Position numbers and translations under genes: made by a program
The notes under the pieces: model-generated
Database searches by the model: none
What the model was told of the DNA's origin: nothing
The model's input: only the letters and a program-made list of their open reading frames with translations
In this document: one piece after another, positions 1 to 9,196 of the stretch
Numbering within the stretch: position 1 is the first letter of the stretch
How the letters are laid out: each line of letters opens with the position of its first letter
Source of the DNA: JAEYZM01 sp943372195
GTDB taxonomy: Bacteria > Bacteroidota > Bacteroidia > Sphingobacteriales > Sphingobacteriaceae
Reading direction: 5' to 3'
Length of the DNA: 64,000 nucleotides
Assembly: GCA_943372195.1 (NCBI GenBank)
Contig: CALRXS010000003.1
Coordinates: forward strand, 62,001 to 126,000

Positions 1-2268
1 GCCTACAATATTATAAAGTATTGAAATTATAAAACTTGCAATTATCACATTCTTACTTACTGTAGAGAATCTGATGAAGCGATATAATTTATTAAATACG
101 CTACCATCCATAATTACATCACAAGCTGGTGAGAAATAGTTTGCATGATCTGTAACTGCAATTCCTATATCACTCTGCTTCAATGCTCCAGCATCATTTA
201 ATCCGTCGCCAATCATCATCACTTTTTTACCCTGTGATTGTAGTGATTTTATTTTTGAGAGTTTATCTTCCGGACTTTGCTTAAAATGTAATTCAGCATT
301 TTCGCCCAACATATATTGCAGTACTTCTTTCTCAGAATCGTGATCGCCAGACAATACCATCAATTGATATTTATTCTTCAGTTCATTTACCAATGTGCTG
401 AATCCGTTTCTATACACATTGTTTAATGCGAAGTAGCCGTAGTACTTATTATCAATCTCTATATATACTCGGCTTTCTTTTACTTCAGTATTTTCTACAT
501 TCGATAATATGAATTTCTCAGAACCAATTCTAATTACATGCTTATCAAACTCTGCAATAATACCTTTACCCTCTATTTCTGTGAATTTAACTAGATCAAT
601 ACTCTCTGTATGACCTAAGTAATCATACACTCTCTTACTCAATGGATGTGCTGAATGTCTAAATACATTCGACAATAGTGTGCTCTCTTCTTGACTTAAT
701 GTATTACCTACATAATTTATTCTTGCGTGTTGTGCTTCTGTAATAGTACCTGTCTTATCAAATACGATTACGTCTATATCACTTAACTTCTCAATAGCAT
801 CAGAGTTTTTTAAATAGAATTTATATTTACCATATAGTCGAATAATATTTCCGTTAGTGAAAGTAGATGATAATAATAATGCACATGGGCATGCGATAAT
901 TAAAGTAGTCGTTAAAGCATTCAATGCTAACTTTACATCTATTCTTAACCAATAGAAAAATGCTGCAGCAGTAATTACAAATAATACTACCGTGAAGTAT
1001 TTACTAATAGTATGAATAAAAGATTCATACGCATCTTTTCTTTCTTGAAACACATCTTTGTTCCAAAGTCTTGTCAAATAACTTTGTGATACTTCTTTAA
1101 CAACTTCAATCATTAACGAAGAACCCTCTTGTCGACCTCCTGCATATAATAAATCGCCTCTGTCTTTATGTATTAAAGTTGATTCACCCGTAACAAAACT
1201 ATAATCAATTTGTGCATCACCTTTAATTAATATTCCATCCGCAGGAATTAATTCTTTATTTCTAATCAATAAATGATCGCCTTTCTTAACTTGATTTACA
1301 GGTATCTGTTCTTCTTTACCTCTATTTAATTTTGTTATCGCGAGAGGGAAGAATGATTTGTAATCTCTTTCAAACGATAATGTTTCGTATGTTCTATCTT
1401 GAAAGTATCTGCCAATTAACATGAAGAATACGATGCCACTCATCGAATCTAAATAACCTGCACCTGTATGTGAAAGTATTTCATAAAGACTTCTTACAAA
1501 CGTTACCAATACTGCTAAAGCAATAGGCAAGTCTATATTTAAAAATCCTTTCTTTAAACTTTTAATTCCAGACTCGAAGAATTCATATGCTGCATAAAAA
1601 AACACTGGCAATGAAAGCACAATATTTAAATATCCGAAATAAGATGTGAAACTATTTTGATCAAAGAAATTTCCTAAAGAGAAATACTCTGGGAAACTCA
1701 ACATCATTATATTTCCAAATGCAAATCCAGCTATACCAATCTTATAAATTCTAGATTTATTGTGTTTACTTTCTTTTTTATCTAATTGTTCTAAACTTAC
1801 ATGTGGTTCATAACCAATGCTAGCCATTAACTCTGCAATTTTACTTAATGAAGTTTCTTCTTCTTTATAGATTATCTCAACTTCTTTCTTCGGAAAGTTT
1901 ACAGTTGATTTTATTACTCCCTTATCTAATTTGTGTAAGTTCTCTAATAGATAAACACAAGAACTACAATGCATGCTTGGTACTTGAAAGTTGACATGCG
2001 TTTCAATGCCATCGGTAAATTTGACTAATGATTTTTTGAGTTGAACATCTTCTAAAAAAGAATATCTATAATTCTGTTGTGCATCTTTTCTTGAGATACC
2101 AGCTTTTTGATCTAAATCGTAGTAGTTGCATAAATTATTTTCAGATAATAATTCATATACTAATTTACAACCATCACAGCAAAATGGTTTTTCGTCATAA
2201 ACCACTACATTGTCTTCACAGTCTTCTGAACAGTGATAACAACTTGTTTTTGTATTCGTCTGACTCAT
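1..2268 (-). CDS. ccoI: Copper-translocating P1B-type ATPase CcoI/FixI, 3' end outside the window
   Basis: I translated this on the minus strand from ATG at 2268; it stays open to the window edge, so the C-terminal end is missing. In order it shows a cysteine-rich N-terminus (CYHCSEDC, then CCDGC), a heavy-metal domain with MHCSSC, several membrane helices, the transport motif CPC (ACPCAL), the phosphorylation motif DKTGT and the hinge motif GDGLND. CPC with these N-terminal metal sites is typical of CcoI/FixI, which moves copper across the inner membrane for assembly of cbb3 cytochrome oxidase. The oxidase operon itself lies at 29.5-35.8 kb. An Fnr-type palindrome stands 32-52 bp upstream of the start. 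CopA-type copper export is the alternative, but the cysteine-rich N-terminus and the shared operator favour CcoI. Confidence 0.9.
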   Translation of the reverse strand, partial: MSQTNTKTSCYHCSEDCEDNVVVYDEKPFCCDGCKLVYELLSENNLCNYYDLDQKAGISRKDAQQNYRYSFLEDVQLKKSLVKFTDGIETHVNFQVPSMHCSSCVYLLENLHKLDKGVIKSTVNFPKKEVEIIYKEEETSLSKIAELMASIGYEPHVSLEQLDKKESKHNKSRIYKIGIAGFAFGNIMMLSFPEYFSLGNFFDQNSFTSYFGYLNIVLSLPVFFYAAYEFFESGIKSLKKGFLNIDLPIALAVLVTFVRSLYEILSHTGAGYLDSMSGIVFFMLIGRYFQDRTYETLSFERDYKSFFPLAITKLNRGKEEQIPVNQVKKGDHLLIRNKELIPADGILIKGDAQIDYSFVTGESTLIHKDRGDLLYAGGRQEGSSLMIEVVKEVSQSYLTRLWNKDVFQERKDAYESFIHTISKYFTVVLFVITAAAFFYWLRIDVKLALNALTTTLIIACPCALLLSSTFTNGNIIRLYGKYKFYLKNSDAIEKLSDIDVIVFDKTGTITEAQHARINYVGNTLSQEESTLLSNVFRHSAHPLSKRVYDYLGHTESIDLVKFTEIEGKGIIAEFDKHVIRIGSEKFILSNVENTEVKESRVYIEIDNKYYGYFALNNVYRNGFSTLVNELKNKYQLMVLSGDHDSEKEVLQYMLGENAELHFKQSPEDKLSKIKSLQSQGKKVMMIGDGLNDAGALKQSDIGIAVTDHANYFSPACDVIMDGSVFNKLYRFIRFSTVSKNVIIASFIISILYNIVG

Positions 2269-2299
2269 GTTACAAATTACGATTATTGATTTTCAGCAT

Positions 2300-2320
2300 A
2301 AAATGATAATAATCATGTTT
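2300..2320. promoter_or_regulatory. Fnr/Crp-type operator upstream of ccoI
   Basis: The site reads AAAATGA, six bases, TCATGTTT: a near-perfect inverted repeat with TGA-N6-TCA core, the geometry bound by Fnr and Crp dimers. One outer base breaks symmetry. A near-identical site lies at 29411-29432. On the minus strand a TAATTTG near 2273-2279 could be a -7 element, which would place the site near -41, a class II activator position; that spacing is inferred. Confidence 0.6.
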
Positions 2321-2356
2321 TTTACTCAAAATTAGCCGTTTTAACATAATCTAAGG

Positions 2357-2387
2357 TTTGATTTCTCCCTAATTCATACTATCTTCA
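2357..2387 (+). promoter_or_regulatory. Bacteroidota-type promoter for the PIG-L gene
   Basis: TTTG at 2357-2360, a 19-bp spacer, then TATCTTCA at 2380-2387. This fits the phylum consensus (TTTG at -33, TAnnTTTG at -7, spacer 19-21) with one deviation in the -7 box. The start codon at 2394 follows at once, so the mRNA leader would be very short or absent. Confidence 0.5.
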
Positions 2388-2393
2388 AGGCTT

Positions 2394-4859
2394 ATGAAGA
2401 TTTTTTTTAGATTTATTTTAAGCTCATTATTATTGAGTAATTCTGCGCTTTTCGCTCAATCAGCAGCAGAAATTCAATTGAAATTACAGAAATTAGATGT
2501 CACAGCCTCTGCTTTATATATCGCGGCTCATCCCGACGACGAAAATACTCGCTTATTAACCTATCTAGCAAACGAGAAAAAATGGAGAACAGGTTATTTG
2601 TCATTAACTAGAGGTGACGGCGGACAAAATTTGATTGGTACAGAGCAAAGTGAGAAGTTGGGCATGATTCGTACCCAAGAATTGTTGGCGGCAAGAAGGC
2701 TAGATGGTGCAGAACAATTTTTCACTCGTGCATTCGACTTTGGTTTCTCTAAAAATCCCCAAGAAACTTTTTCAAAATGGAATAGAGATTCTGTATTAGC
2801 TGATATGGTTTGGGTAATAAGAAATTTCAAACCTGATTTAATTATTACAAGATTTCCTACGGATGGTTCTGGCGGACACGGGCATCATACTGCATCGGCA
2901 ATACTTGCTGAAGAAGCTATGGATGCTGCTGCTGATCCGAATAAATTCAAAGAACAGTTAAAGTATGTTCAAGTGTGGCAAGCTAAGAGATTAGTTTGGA
3001 ACGGATTTAATTTTGGAAGTATGCCGCAAAGCGATGGTAAAGAATTTACTAAACTTGATATAGGTGCTTATAATCCATTACTCGGTAAAAGCTACGGAGA
3101 AATAGCATCAACAAGTAGATCTCAACATAGAAGTCAAGGTTTCGGTGTTCCAATGCAAAGAGGTGCTATTAAAGAAACATTTAAATATGTAAAAGGCGAT
3201 TCAGTTAAGAGTAATATTTTTGAAGGCATCAATGATAAATGGTCAAGAATGCCGAATACAAAAAACATTGAGAAATTAATTGCTAAATGTGTAGCAAAAT
3301 ATAATGCTAATAACCCTTCAGCAAGTATAGACGATTTAATTCTTATCTATAAAGAATTAGATAACATTGAAAATGATTATTGGAGAGTACAAAAGAAGTC
3401 TGAAGTTGCCGACCTGATTTTAAGTTGTGCAGGGATCTTTATAGAAAGTTATGCACTTAATTTTATCTCACATCCGAAGACAGATTTAAGAATTAATGTT
3501 CAAGCTATTAATAGGTCTAATGTTGATGTTAAATTAATGAACCTAAAAATCAATACAACTTATGATACTGTATTTTCAAAGAGCTTAGAGAATAATACAT
3601 TTTTCAATTATGCCACAAAAATTAAAATTGATGAAAATACTGCTTATTCTAATCCGTATTGGTTGTTAGAAAAGCCATCTTCCGGATTATTTCATGTGAG
3701 TAATCAAATGTTGATAGGCATACCAAATCCGATTGCTCCCCTAAATGTAAATTATACTCTTGCTGTAAAAGGACTCGAGTTGAAGTTTACAAAATCTCTT
3801 AAATATAAATGGACAGACCCTGTGCGTGGTGAGTTGAATAGAGAAGTGGAAGTTTTGCCAATAGTTTCAATAGAACCTCAACAAAAAAATATCGTTTTGA
3901 CAAAAAGCGAGAATATTAAAAATATTAATATCTCTGTAAAAGCATTTACAAAAATAGATAAGGCTTTATTGAAGTTTAAAGAAGTGAAGGGTATTACAAT
4001 TTCACCTTCAGAAATTGAATTTAGCTCTAAAGAAAATAATGCAAACTTTAATTTTCAAGTACAAATTCAAACTACAGATGTAAATATCAGTACTGAATTA
4101 GAGCCATATATTTTAATTGAGAATAAAGTTTATAATTCAAAAGTGGAGAGAATTGAGTATGATCATATTCCTACTCAAACGCAAGTTGTACCCGTAAAAA
4201 TCAATGTTGAAAAGATAGATATCATTGTAAAAGGTAAACGTGCTGGTTATATAGTAGGTGCTGGAGATGATATACCTGAAGCATTGAAACAATTAGGATT
4301 TGAGGTAGTAACTCTTGATGATAATTATTTGCGTACAAAATCATTAAAAGACTTAGATGTGATTGTTGCTGGTGTTCGGTTATATAATACTAATAATGAA
4401 ATGCTGTCACACTACGAAACATTAATGAACTATGTTAAAGAAGGTGGTAATTACGTTGTACAATACAATACGAATAATTTCATAAGTAGTATGAGTTCTA
4501 AAGTGGGTCCGTATAGTTTTACAGTAACTAGAGATAGAATTACAGATGAGAATGCAGAATTAAAAATTATTAATTCAGATGATAAGATTTTAAATTATCC
4601 CAATAAAATTAAAGCAGAAGATTATAATAATTGGGTACAAGAAAGAGGATTATATTTCTTATCTAAAGTAGATGAGGATTATAGAAAAGTATTTAAGGGG
4701 AATGACCCGAATGAAAAAGAAAGTGATGGTATATTAATTACTTGTCAATATGGTAAAGGCACCTTTACTTATACAGGTATATCATTCTTCAGACAATTAC
4801 CAGCAGGTGTACCAGGTGCTTACAAATTATTTGCAAATATTATAAGTCAATCACGATAA
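2394..4859 (+). CDS. Secreted PIG-L/LmbE-family deacetylase, 821 aa
   Basis: A signal peptide ends near FAQSA (residues 20-24). The PIG-L metal-binding signature AHPDDE is at residues 45-50, and a second histidine-rich motif GGHGHH follows near residue 160; together they form the zinc site that removes N-acetyl groups from sugar substrates. The domain fills about the first 280 residues. The other 540 have no catalytic motif I can name and look like beta-sandwich and glutamine-amidotransferase-like modules, a layout seen in long Bacteroidota PIG-L proteins. One base separates it from a sodium:solute symporter, so secretion, deacetylation and uptake of one substrate is plausible. The substrate is unknown. 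Confidence 0.85.
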   Translation: MKIFFRFILSSLLLSNSALFAQSAAEIQLKLQKLDVTASALYIAAHPDDENTRLLTYLANEKKWRTGYLSLTRGDGGQNLIGTEQSEKLGMIRTQELLAARRLDGAEQFFTRAFDFGFSKNPQETFSKWNRDSVLADMVWVIRNFKPDLIITRFPTDGSGGHGHHTASAILAEEAMDAAADPNKFKEQLKYVQVWQAKRLVWNGFNFGSMPQSDGKEFTKLDIGAYNPLLGKSYGEIASTSRSQHRSQGFGVPMQRGAIKETFKYVKGDSVKSNIFEGINDKWSRMPNTKNIEKLIAKCVAKYNANNPSASIDDLILIYKELDNIENDYWRVQKKSEVADLILSCAGIFIESYALNFISHPKTDLRINVQAINRSNVDVKLMNLKINTTYDTVFSKSLENNTFFNYATKIKIDENTAYSNPYWLLEKPSSGLFHVSNQMLIGIPNPIAPLNVNYTLAVKGLELKFTKSLKYKWTDPVRGELNREVEVLPIVSIEPQQKNIVLTKSENIKNINISVKAFTKIDKALLKFKEVKGITISPSEIEFSSKENNANFNFQVQIQTTDVNISTELEPYILIENKVYNSKVERIEYDHIPTQTQVVPVKINVEKIDIIVKGKRAGYIVGAGDDIPEALKQLGFEVVTLDDNYLRTKSLKDLDVIVAGVRLYNTNNEMLSHYETLMNYVKEGGNYVVQYNTNNFISSMSSKVGPYSFTVTRDRITDENAELKIINSDDKILNYPNKIKAEDYNNWVQERGLYFLSKVDEDYRKVFKGNDPNEKESDGILITCQYGKGTFTYTGISFFRQLPAGVPGAYKLFANIISQSR

Positions 4860-4860
4860 T

Positions 4861-6543
4861 ATGCTGGGCCTCGACTGGATAGTTTTATTTGCTACACTAT
4901 TATTTATAGTGTTATATGGTATTTACAAAAGTAGAGGTAAGAAAAATTTAGATTCATATTTACTTGCTAATCGAGAAATGCCTTGGTACAATGTTGGGCT
5001 TTCTGTAATGGCAACTCAAGCAAGTGCAATAACTTTTTTATCAGCTCCGGGGCAAGGTTTTACAGATGGCACACGCTTTGTGCAGTTTTATTTCGGACTA
5101 CCATTGGCGATGATCGTATTGTGTATTACATTCATCCCTATTTATCATAGATTAAAAGTTTATACAGCCTATGAATATTTAGAGCAAAGATTTGATGTAA
5201 AAACAAGAAGCTTTACTGCATTCTTATTTTTAATTCAAAGAGGTGTTTCTACAGGTATTACTATTTATGCACCTTCAATAATATTATCGACCTTATTAGA
5301 AATACCGCATTATTATACTACAAGTATTATTGGTGTATTAGTAATTCTCTATACAGTTTATGGAGGTACTAAAGCAGTTTCACATACTCATTTCTTGCAA
5401 ATGTTTATAATATTCTCTGGTATGTTCATTGCTGGTTATATGATTATTAAATTATTACCCGATGGCTTTGGCTTTTCAGAGACTTACCACTTAGCAGGAG
5501 AATTAGGGAAATTAAATACCATTGATACAAAATTAGATTGGAATAATAAATATAATTTATGGTCAGGTTTATTAGGTGGTTTTTTCTTAGCACTCTCTTA
5601 CTTCGGCACTGACCAATCACAAGTAGGTAGATATCTAGCAGGTAAGTCAATTCGAGAAAGTAGAATGGGATTATTGATGAATGGTTTGGTTAAAATACCT
5701 ATGCAATATTCAATTTTATTAATAGGTGCACTGTTAGTTGTATTCTATCAATTCTATTCTGCTCCCTTATATTTTAACGAACAAGCAGTAAAAGAAATTA
5801 AAGAAAGTAAGTACGCTTCAAAATTTGACTCACTTGAAAATGTAGCAGCTTCATTAGCAAAAGTAAAGAGCGAAAGCATCAATTTATTATCACAAGCTTA
5901 TCAAAGTAAAAATGATGAACAAGCTGCAGTAGAAGTTTCAAAATTAAAAAGCTATGAATCAACATATCAAGCATTAAGAAAAGAAACTAAAAGCATGTTT
6001 AATGAAGCAAAACTCTTAAATGATGTTGATGATAGTAATTATATATTTTTAAATTTTGTAATGCATTATATGCCGAAGGGTTTAGTCGGATTGATTATTG
6101 CGATAATATTTCTAGCATCAATGGGCTCAACAGCATCAGGCTTGAGTTCTTTAGCCTCTACAACTTGTGTTGATGTTTACAAAAACTTAATTAATAAAAA
6201 TAATACTGACAATAATTATGTTAATGCTTCAAGATATTTTACAGTTGCCTGGGGTGTGTTCTGTATGTTCGTTGCTTTTTTTGCAGGCAAATTGGGCAAT
6301 CTAATTGAAGCGGTGAATATATTAGGCTCGTTATTTTATGGTACTATTTTAGGAATATTTGTTGTAGCATTTTATTTCAAAAAGCTTGGAGCAAATGCAG
6401 TATTCTATGGGGCTTTAATGGCAGAACTTATCGTATGTCTAGTCTATTATTTCGACTTAACAGCATTCTTATGGTTAAATGTAATAGGATGTTTAGGAGT
6501 AGTTCTCTTCGCATACCTATTACATCTAACTGCAAAGCGTTAA
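4861..6543 (+). CDS. Sodium:solute symporter (SSS family), 560 aa
   Basis: A hydrophobic protein with about 13 membrane helices. N-terminal segments resemble the SSS family, including the conserved stretch around SAITFLSAPGQGF and GGTKAVSHTHFLQ. It couples import of a small solute to sodium. Residues about 300-395 (5770-6045) form a charged, lysine/glutamate-rich insertion between two helices, longer than in the classical family. It starts one base after the PIG-L stop, so the two are probably co-transcribed. The stop overlaps the stop of the convergent rhodanese gene by four bases. The solute cannot be read from sequence. Confidence 0.85.
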   Translation: MLGLDWIVLFATLLFIVLYGIYKSRGKKNLDSYLLANREMPWYNVGLSVMATQASAITFLSAPGQGFTDGTRFVQFYFGLPLAMIVLCITFIPIYHRLKVYTAYEYLEQRFDVKTRSFTAFLFLIQRGVSTGITIYAPSIILSTLLEIPHYYTTSIIGVLVILYTVYGGTKAVSHTHFLQMFIIFSGMFIAGYMIIKLLPDGFGFSETYHLAGELGKLNTIDTKLDWNNKYNLWSGLLGGFFLALSYFGTDQSQVGRYLAGKSIRESRMGLLMNGLVKIPMQYSILLIGALLVVFYQFYSAPLYFNEQAVKEIKESKYASKFDSLENVAASLAKVKSESINLLSQAYQSKNDEQAAVEVSKLKSYESTYQALRKETKSMFNEAKLLNDVDDSNYIFLNFVMHYMPKGLVGLIIAIIFLASMGSTASGLSSLASTTCVDVYKNLINKNNTDNNYVNASRYFTVAWGVFCMFVAFFAGKLGNLIEAVNILGSLFYGTILGIFVVAFYFKKLGANAVFYGALMAELIVCLVYYFDLTAFLWLNVIGCLGVVLFAYLLHLTAKR

Positions 6544-7271
6544 AGTTGTTTTTCTAAATCTTTACGACTTAAAAATCCGATATGAGAAAATGTTCTTGTA
6601 TTCTTTTTGTAAACATAAATTGTAGGTAAAGCGTCTACACCTAATTGCTTGCAAAGCTCTGTATTTTTATCTGCATCAATCTTTACAATCTCAACTTTAT
6701 CAGACATTGTCTTTTTCATGTCGGCTAAATAGGGCGCCATTTTTTTGCATGGCGCACACCATTCTGCGTAGATATCAACAACTACAATTTTATCGCTTTT
6801 TGTGAATGTATTAAATTGTTCTAATGTTAAATTTTGATGGGAAGCTGTATTTGATGTACTTGAGCTAGTTGCTTCACCTTTTTCTTCAGGTAAATTTGAT
6901 GCTCTCCATTTCATGATTCCTCCATTCAATTCAACTATATTCTTAAAGCCAGATTCTTTCATGAAGTTTGTTGCGCTTGCACTTCTACCGCCACTCATGC
7001 AATAAACATAATATGTTTTATTCGGATCTAATGCTTTCAACATCGTCTCAGCATTGCTAGAATTCCAATCTATATTCAAAGACTTTGATATATGCCCGCC
7101 TGTATATTCTCCTGGTGTTCTTACATCTAATAATACTCCATTCTTATCAGCTTCAAATGCAGTTTTGAATTCTGCTGGTGCTAATTTTGTAATTCCCTGT
7201 TGACCATTACTACATGCTATTGTAAAAATTGTGAAGCATGCTGCTAATAATATATTTGTTATTTTTTTCAT
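6540..7271 (-). CDS. Rhodanese-thioredoxin fusion lipoprotein
   Basis: The lipobox TIAC puts the lipid-bearing cysteine at residue 20, so the protein is membrane-anchored outside the cytoplasm. A rhodanese domain spans about residues 28-125 with catalytic Cys91 in CMSGGRS. A thioredoxin domain spans about 148-243 with WCAPC at 171-175. A short serine/threonine linker joins them. Such fusions probably couple persulfide handling with thiol reduction in the envelope; the target is unknown. Three bases separate it from the M61 peptidase stop upstream on the same strand, so the two form an operon. Confidence 0.88.
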   Translation of the reverse strand: MKKITNILLAACFTIFTIACSNGQQGITKLAPAEFKTAFEADKNGVLLDVRTPGEYTGGHISKSLNIDWNSSNAETMLKALDPNKTYYVYCMSGGRSASATNFMKESGFKNIVELNGGIMKWRASNLPEEKGEATSSSTSNTASHQNLTLEQFNTFTKSDKIVVVDIYAEWCAPCKKMAPYLADMKKTMSDKVEIVKIDADKNTELCKQLGVDALPTIYVYKKNTRTFSHIGFLSRKDLEKQL

Positions 7272-7274
7272 GAT

Positions 7275-9047
7275 TTACTTACCTAATAATTTATTTAATG
7301 CTAATTCTTGTTCTTTTGTTATGTTAGTGTTTTTCTCTAATTTATATTTCACATTCGGGTTTTTAGCGACAGTGATTTCAATAGTTCTCAATATACCATC
7401 TCTGCTTACTAAAACAGATATCTTATCATTTACTTTTTTCAATGCTAATGCTTTTGTTAAATCATCAACTCTATAATTATCAATAGCGATGATCTCATCA
7501 TTAACATTTAGTCCTGCCGAATAAGCCGGGCCGTTCTTTGAAACTGCTGTAACATTTAATTTTCCATTCGTATTAGTTGCAGTCACACCCAAATAACTTT
7601 CGTTTTTAGTTGCGTTTTGATTCACTAATTTAAGTCCGGCGATTGATAAATAGTTTTCAAAATTGATACTAGCAGTTCCATTTATAACTTCTGCATAAAA
7701 TTTATCTAAGTTTCTACCTGTAAATTTTTCTGCAGCTTGTTTAAATGTATTATTATCAAAGCCTATATTTTTCTTCTCATAATATTCCTTGTAAAGAAAC
7801 TTCATTAAGTTATCTAAGTTTTGTTTTCCAGCAGAATGCTCTATGATCATTAAATTAATTAATAGTGCTGCTATACTTCCTTTATCGTAATAAGATACTT
7901 GTGAGTTATTTGAATTTTCATTTCTTCTGTAATATTTAATCCATGCATCAAAACTCGATTCACTTAATGCTTGTACTTTATCACCAGGTAAATTTACTTG
8001 TGCAGATATCTCATTCGCTAAAATTTCAAAGTATTTATCTTCTGTATAGTATCCAGCTCTTTTAACAATCCAGTTATCATAATAGGCAGTAAAGCCTTCT
8101 GATACCCATAATAAATGAGTGTAGTTTTCTTGGTCATAATCAAATGGGCCTAATACACTTGGTCTAAGTCTTTTAACATTCCATAAGTGGAAGTATTCAT
8201 GAGCTACTAAACTTAAAAAGCTATTATATGAATTTTCAGTGCTGTATGCATTTCTCTGTACTAATAAACTTGTAGAATTTAAATGCTCTAATCCGCCGCC
8301 TCCACTGTTTACATTATATACTAAAAATGTATAATTATTTACAGGATTTTTACCGAATACTGAATTAGCAGTTTCTATTATTTTGATAAAATCTTTTTTA
8401 ATTTTTTCTTTATCATAGGTACCCGGACCTACCATTGCCACGTAATGAGGTATACCTAATGCTTCAAATTCAATGATATCTTGATTGCCGATTTCTATAG
8501 GTGAGTCTGCTAAAATATCGTAATCATCCGCATATAAAATAAATGGATTGTTTTTATCATGAGTTAAACCACATGAAATTTTCTTCCAATTTTCTCTAGG
8601 TATAATGTTGACTTCAGATTTTAGTTTTTTGTAACCTTCAACATACATGAAAATATTCGAGCCATTTAAAGCTGCGTGAGATTCATCTATAAAACTTGTT
8701 CTTACTGTTAATTCAAATGCATAGACTCTATATTTTACTTTTACATTACCATTTGCATTAGATATCTTCCAAGTATTTTTATTCGTTTTTTCGATTTTTA
8801 CATTTTCAGTATTAGAACTTGCTTGAACACTTTCTACGTGTCGAGCAAATTCTCTTACTAAGTAAGAACCTGGTGTCCAAACAGGCAGTTTAAGTTCTAA
8901 TTCCTTTTCTTTGAAACCACTAATTTCCATTTCTACATCTACGTAGTGGGCTTGTGCTTCAGGAAAAGTTAATTTGTACTTTATACTTTCAGCCATTAGT
9001 TCTGAAATACTGCTCATAATCAATGCAATTAATACGATTTTCTTCAT
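7275..9047 (-). CDS. M61-family metallopeptidase with C-terminal PDZ domain
   Basis: A 590-residue protein with a signal peptide (cleavage near residue 19). The zinc motif HEXXH appears as HEYFH at residues 283-287, followed by HLWNVKRLRP and the third zinc ligand region WVSEGFTAYY, the pattern of M61 glycyl aminopeptidases. The N-terminal 200 residues match the beta-rich M61 N-domain. A PDZ domain covers about residues 490-575. The enzyme probably trims peptides in the periplasm. It precedes the rhodanese-thioredoxin gene by three bases. Length and domain order are normal for the family. Confidence 0.92.
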   Translation of the reverse strand: MKKIVLIALIMSSISELMAESIKYKLTFPEAQAHYVDVEMEISGFKEKELELKLPVWTPGSYLVREFARHVESVQASSNTENVKIEKTNKNTWKISNANGNVKVKYRVYAFELTVRTSFIDESHAALNGSNIFMYVEGYKKLKSEVNIIPRENWKKISCGLTHDKNNPFILYADDYDILADSPIEIGNQDIIEFEALGIPHYVAMVGPGTYDKEKIKKDFIKIIETANSVFGKNPVNNYTFLVYNVNSGGGGLEHLNSTSLLVQRNAYSTENSYNSFLSLVAHEYFHLWNVKRLRPSVLGPFDYDQENYTHLLWVSEGFTAYYDNWIVKRAGYYTEDKYFEILANEISAQVNLPGDKVQALSESSFDAWIKYYRRNENSNNSQVSYYDKGSIAALLINLMIIEHSAGKQNLDNLMKFLYKEYYEKKNIGFDNNTFKQAAEKFTGRNLDKFYAEVINGTASINFENYLSIAGLKLVNQNATKNESYLGVTATNTNGKLNVTAVSKNGPAYSAGLNVNDEIIAIDNYRVDDLTKALALKKVNDKISVLVSRDGILRTIEITVAKNPNVKYKLEKNTNITKEQELALNKLLGK

Positions 9048-9139
9048 TTATGTTTTAAGTTTTACTTAATTAGTAACAATTATACAAAAATAGAGCATTT
9101 GTTTTAATTAAGCCGGCCATATTAAACAGAATAATATTA

Positions 9140-9157
9140 TAAATGTTGTAACATTTA
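9140..9157. promoter_or_regulatory. 18-bp palindrome upstream of the efflux operon
   Basis: TAAATGTT, two bases (GT), AACATTTA: both 8-bp arms are perfect. It lies just before a likely -7 box TATCTTTA at 9162-9169 and 39 bp before the adaptor start. Position and size fit an operator for a dimeric repressor (TetR or MarR type). No such regulator gene is adjacent; the nearest TetR-type gene is at 25.6 kb. Confidence 0.45.
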
Positions 9158-9196
9158 GCTTTATCTTTACGCATCTAATAAAAAAATAATTATTCA

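Noticed and set aside
2079..2306. Open frame of 75 codons on the plus strand
   Set aside because: It runs antisense through the start of ccoI, whose frame has clear family motifs. The plus-strand peptide has none.
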